From assembly GCA_002310095.1 (NCBI GenBank), contig DBYH01000015.1, positions 1-13,702 of the forward strand: DNA of 13,702 bases, in the 5' to 3' direction. This document shows, piece after piece, positions 11,539 through 13,702 of this stretch. Positions within the stretch are counted from its first letter, which is position 1, and each line of letters opens with the position of its first letter. Both the position numbers and the translations under genes were made by a program. Source of the stretch: Firmicutes bacterium UBA1191 (GTDB lineage Bacteria > Bacillota > Clostridia > Peptostreptococcales > Anaerovoracaceae). A model generated the notes under the pieces. That model ran no database searches. It had not been told where the DNA came from and saw only the letters and a program-made list of their open reading frames with translations.

Positions 11539-12084
11539 ATGAAGCAGATACCAAATACGAAAACCGGAAAAATCGCGATGGGCGGCATCTGTACCGCCCT
11601 CGCTGTAATATTCATGTTCGGCGCGTCCTTCGTGCCGGGAATCGAGCTGACACTATTTCTGATCAGCTCTCTTTTTACTGCCGTAATGGTGCTCGAAGCG
11701 GGAGCGGCCGGCGGACTGTCTGTATTCGGGGCCGCAAGCCTTCTGGGACTCATTCTCGTCCCGAACAAGCTGGCCCTCATTCCTTACATTTTCTGCTTCG
11801 GCTACTACGCGGTGCTCAAATTCTACATCGAGAAAATAAAAAGCGGCGTTCTGCAGATGACTTTGAAGGTCATTTACTTCGCCGCTGTTTTATTTGTTGG
11901 TCTGTTCTTTTTCAAGTCAGTTTTCACTTCCGGCATCCACGCGCCGGACTGGCCTGTTGGCGGACTCTTCGCCGCGGGTCTGGTCATGCTCGTCCTCTAC
12001 GACTACATACTGACTTTTCTCATCAACTGGTACAGACGCCGCTTCAAAGGCAGCCCGGAGAATCTTAAGCTCTACCGGGACTGA
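11539..12084 (+). CDS. Small polytopic membrane protein of unknown function
   Basis: A 181-residue protein with about six hydrophobic segments (roughly 13-33, 36-55, 58-74, 78-96, 108-128, 140-163) and a positively charged C-terminus (NWYRRRFKGSPENLKLYRD). The start GKIAMGGICTALAVIFMFGA recalls the S-components of ECF transporters, but I cannot assign a substrate, and membership is a guess. It begins one base after the J-domain stop with no Shine-Dalgarno, so it depends on translational coupling, which suggests the three proteins are made together. Its 3' end overlaps that of clpB by 20 bases on the opposite strand. Confidence 0.75.
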   Translation: MKQIPNTKTGKIAMGGICTALAVIFMFGASFVPGIELTLFLISSLFTAVMVLEAGAAGGLSVFGAASLLGLILVPNKLALIPYIFCFGYYAVLKFYIEKIKSGVLQMTLKVIYFAAVLFVGLFFFKSVFTSGIHAPDWPVGGLFAAGLVMLVLYDYILTFLINWYRRRFKGSPENLKLYRD

Positions 12085-13702
12085 ACGTCAGCTTCTGGCC
12101 GTCCGTATCGATGACCACGTGATCCCCGTCAACAATCGTTCCGCGAATCAGCTCGCCAGCGAGCTGTGTTTCTATGTTCCTCTGAAGGAATCTCTTCACA
12201 GGACGCGCGCCGTAGGCCGCGTCGTATGACTCGTCCGCGATGAACTTCTTGGCCTCGTCGGTGAGTTCAAGAGTGATGTCGCGCTCCCTGAGTCTGGCTT
12301 CTATGTCTTTCAGCCCCAGCTCGATGATCTTGATGATCTGATCCATGGTGAGCGGTGAGAATACGACAATGTCGTCTATCCTGTTCAGGAACTCAGGTCT
12401 GAAGTGCTTCTTCATCTCGTTTTCGACCTGCTCCTTGACGCCAGGGTCCACCGTACCGTCGCTGCGTATGCCGTCGATCAGCATACTGCTTCCGATGTTG
12501 GAAGTCATGATGACGATGGTGTTCTTGAAGTCAACGGTTCTGCCCTGATTGTCGGTCAGACGTCCGTCGTCGAGAAGCTGCAGCAGGATGTTGAACACAT
12601 CCGGGTGGGCCTTCTCGATCTCATCGAACAGGATCACGCTGTACGGCTTGCGTCTTACGGCCTCCGTCAGCTGTCCGCCTTCATCATATCCCACATATCC
12701 CGGAGGCGCTCCGACCAGTCTTGATACAGAGTGCTTCTCCATATATTCGGACATATCTATTCTGACCATGTTCCTCTCTGAATCGAACAGCGCTTCTGAC
12801 AGAGCCTTCGCCAGCTCCGTCTTGCCGACGCCTGTCGGTCCAAGGAAGATGAATGATCCTATAGGTCTCTTGGCGTCCTTCAGTCCGGCGCGGGCCCTCA
12901 GAACGGCTTCGGCAACAGACTGTACTCCCTCGTCCTGACCGATGACTCTCTCGTGAAGGATCTCAGGAAGCTTAAGCAGCTTTTCCCTCTCGGTTTCAAC
13001 CAGCTTGGCCACAGGAATCCCCGTCCATCCGGAGATGACTTCCGCGATTTCCTCCTCGCCGACCTCTTCCTTGAGGATGCGGGCCTCCTCAGCCTTTTCT
13101 GCCTTTGCTTTCTCCTCTTCCAGCTTCTTCTCCAGCTCCGGAAGCTTGCCGTACTTCAGTTCGGCCAGCTTCTCCAGATCATACCTTCTCTCGGCTTCCT
13201 CTATTTCGTGGCGCACGTCGTCCAGCTCCTGTTTGACTTCCTTGAGTTCCGCGATGGCGTTCTTTTCATTCTCCCACTGGGCGCGGAGAGCGTTGTCCTG
13301 ATCCTTCAGTTCGGCCAGCTCCGCTTCAAGGGCTTCCAGTCTTGCCTTTGACGCTTTGTCGGTCTCCTTGCCCAGGGCCTGCTTCTCGATTTCCAGCTGC
13401 ATGATCTTACGTGAAATCTGATCCAGCTCCTCAGGCATGCTGTCTATCTCAGTCCTGATTCTGGCCGCCGCTTCGTCCATAAGGTCGATGGCCTTGTCCG
13501 GCAGGAATCTGTCCGTGATGTAGCGGTCCGAAAGTGTCGCGCAGGCGATAAGAGCGCTGTCGGTGATCCTTACGCCGTGGTGTATCTCGAATCTCTCCTT
13601 AAGTCCACGGAGTATGGAAATGGTATCCTCAACTGTCGGCTGGTCGACCATGACCTTCTGGAATCTTCTCTCCAGGGCCGCGTCCTTTTCGATGTACTTG
13701 CG
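12065..13702 (-). CDS. clpB: ATP-dependent disaggregase ClpB, C-terminal part (5' end outside window)
   Basis: Hsp100 disaggregase that rescues aggregated proteins with the DnaK system. The visible 545 residues begin in the first ATPase domain (RKYIEKDAALERRFQ, continuing to DRFLPDKAIDLMDEA). A long coiled-coil middle domain follows (about 90-215 of the fragment, rich in Glu/Lys/Ala), which distinguishes ClpB from ClpA. The second ATPase domain has Walker A GPTGVGKTE (288-296), pore loop GAPPGYVGYDEGG (331-343), Walker B VILFDEIEKAH (356-366) and sensor-1 TSNIGS. The C-terminus FLNRIDDIVVF to the end is complete. The open frame runs to the window edge, so an internal Met at 13651 is not the start; about 320 residues are missing. 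Confidence 0.96.
   Translation of the reverse strand, partial: RKYIEKDAALERRFQKVMVDQPTVEDTISILRGLKERFEIHHGVRITDSALIACATLSDRYITDRFLPDKAIDLMDEAAARIRTEIDSMPEELDQISRKIMQLEIEKQALGKETDKASKARLEALEAELAELKDQDNALRAQWENEKNAIAELKEVKQELDDVRHEIEEAERRYDLEKLAELKYGKLPELEKKLEEEKAKAEKAEEARILKEEVGEEEIAEVISGWTGIPVAKLVETEREKLLKLPEILHERVIGQDEGVQSVAEAVLRARAGLKDAKRPIGSFIFLGPTGVGKTELAKALSEALFDSERNMVRIDMSEYMEKHSVSRLVGAPPGYVGYDEGGQLTEAVRRKPYSVILFDEIEKAHPDVFNILLQLLDDGRLTDNQGRTVDFKNTIVIMTSNIGSSMLIDGIRSDGTVDPGVKEQVENEMKKHFRPEFLNRIDDIVVFSPLTMDQIIKIIELGLKDIEARLRERDITLELTDEAKKFIADESYDAAYGARPVKRFLQRNIETQLAGELIRGTIVDGDHVVIDTDGQKLTFSPGRA

Noticed and set aside
1..13702. CRISPR arrays, tRNA or rRNA genes, insertion sequences
   Set aside because: No regularly spaced repeats, tRNA cloverleaf, rRNA stretch, transposase or terminal repeats were seen.

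Overview
The window looks like chromosome from an anaerobic, amino-acid-fermenting Firmicute, most likely a Clostridia member with moderately high GC. The reasons are two enzymes of the lysine-to-butyrate/acetate fermentation pathway (Kdd at the left edge, Kal at 2840-3229), strong AGGAGG-type ribosome binding sites, sigma-54 promoters with a Gram-positive-style enhancer-binding protein, a LytTR/DUF3021 pair and a DUF5685-dnaJ cluster. I cannot name the genus.

Left third (1-3294): a lysine-fermentation regulatory island. On the minus strand a 689-residue sigma-54 activator (630-2699) precedes kdd, whose 5' part lies at 1-326. Divergent from the activator is kal. The activator carries, instead of a usual PAS/GAF sensor, an approximately full-length copy of the Kdd enzyme fold, with the dinucleotide-binding glycine loop apparently lost. 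Both fermentation genes have a GG-N10-GC sigma-54 promoter. The same palindrome, GAACCG-TTTT-CGGTTC, lies upstream of each. Next to kdd a second, degenerate copy sits 32 bp away. At kal the palindrome also falls in the activator's own leader, directly against its Shine-Dalgarno sequence. I infer a pathway-specific sensor-activator, born from the enzyme of its own pathway, that senses a pathway amino acid, switches on kdd and kal, and controls itself. This is the most interesting system here.

Middle (3295-5555): rluB (minus) shares a bidirectional terminator with kal. Its upstream region holds a possible small RNA or attenuator (about 4093-4187, minus). A DUF815-type AAA+ ATPase follows on the plus strand.

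Right-centre (5561-8418, minus): a LytTR regulator and its DUF3021 membrane partner form a two-gene unit closed by a strong terminator. An ABC-2 exporter (ATPase plus permease) follows 36 bp beyond the terminator's T-rich tract.

Right (8532-13702): cca (minus) is divergent from a plus-strand operon of DUF5685 protein, J-domain/TPR-like protein with a cysteine-rich tail, and a small polytopic membrane protein. Both divergent promoters place their start sites at or within a few bases of the start codons. The operon converges on, and overlaps by 20 bp, the 3' end of clpB, which runs off the right edge.
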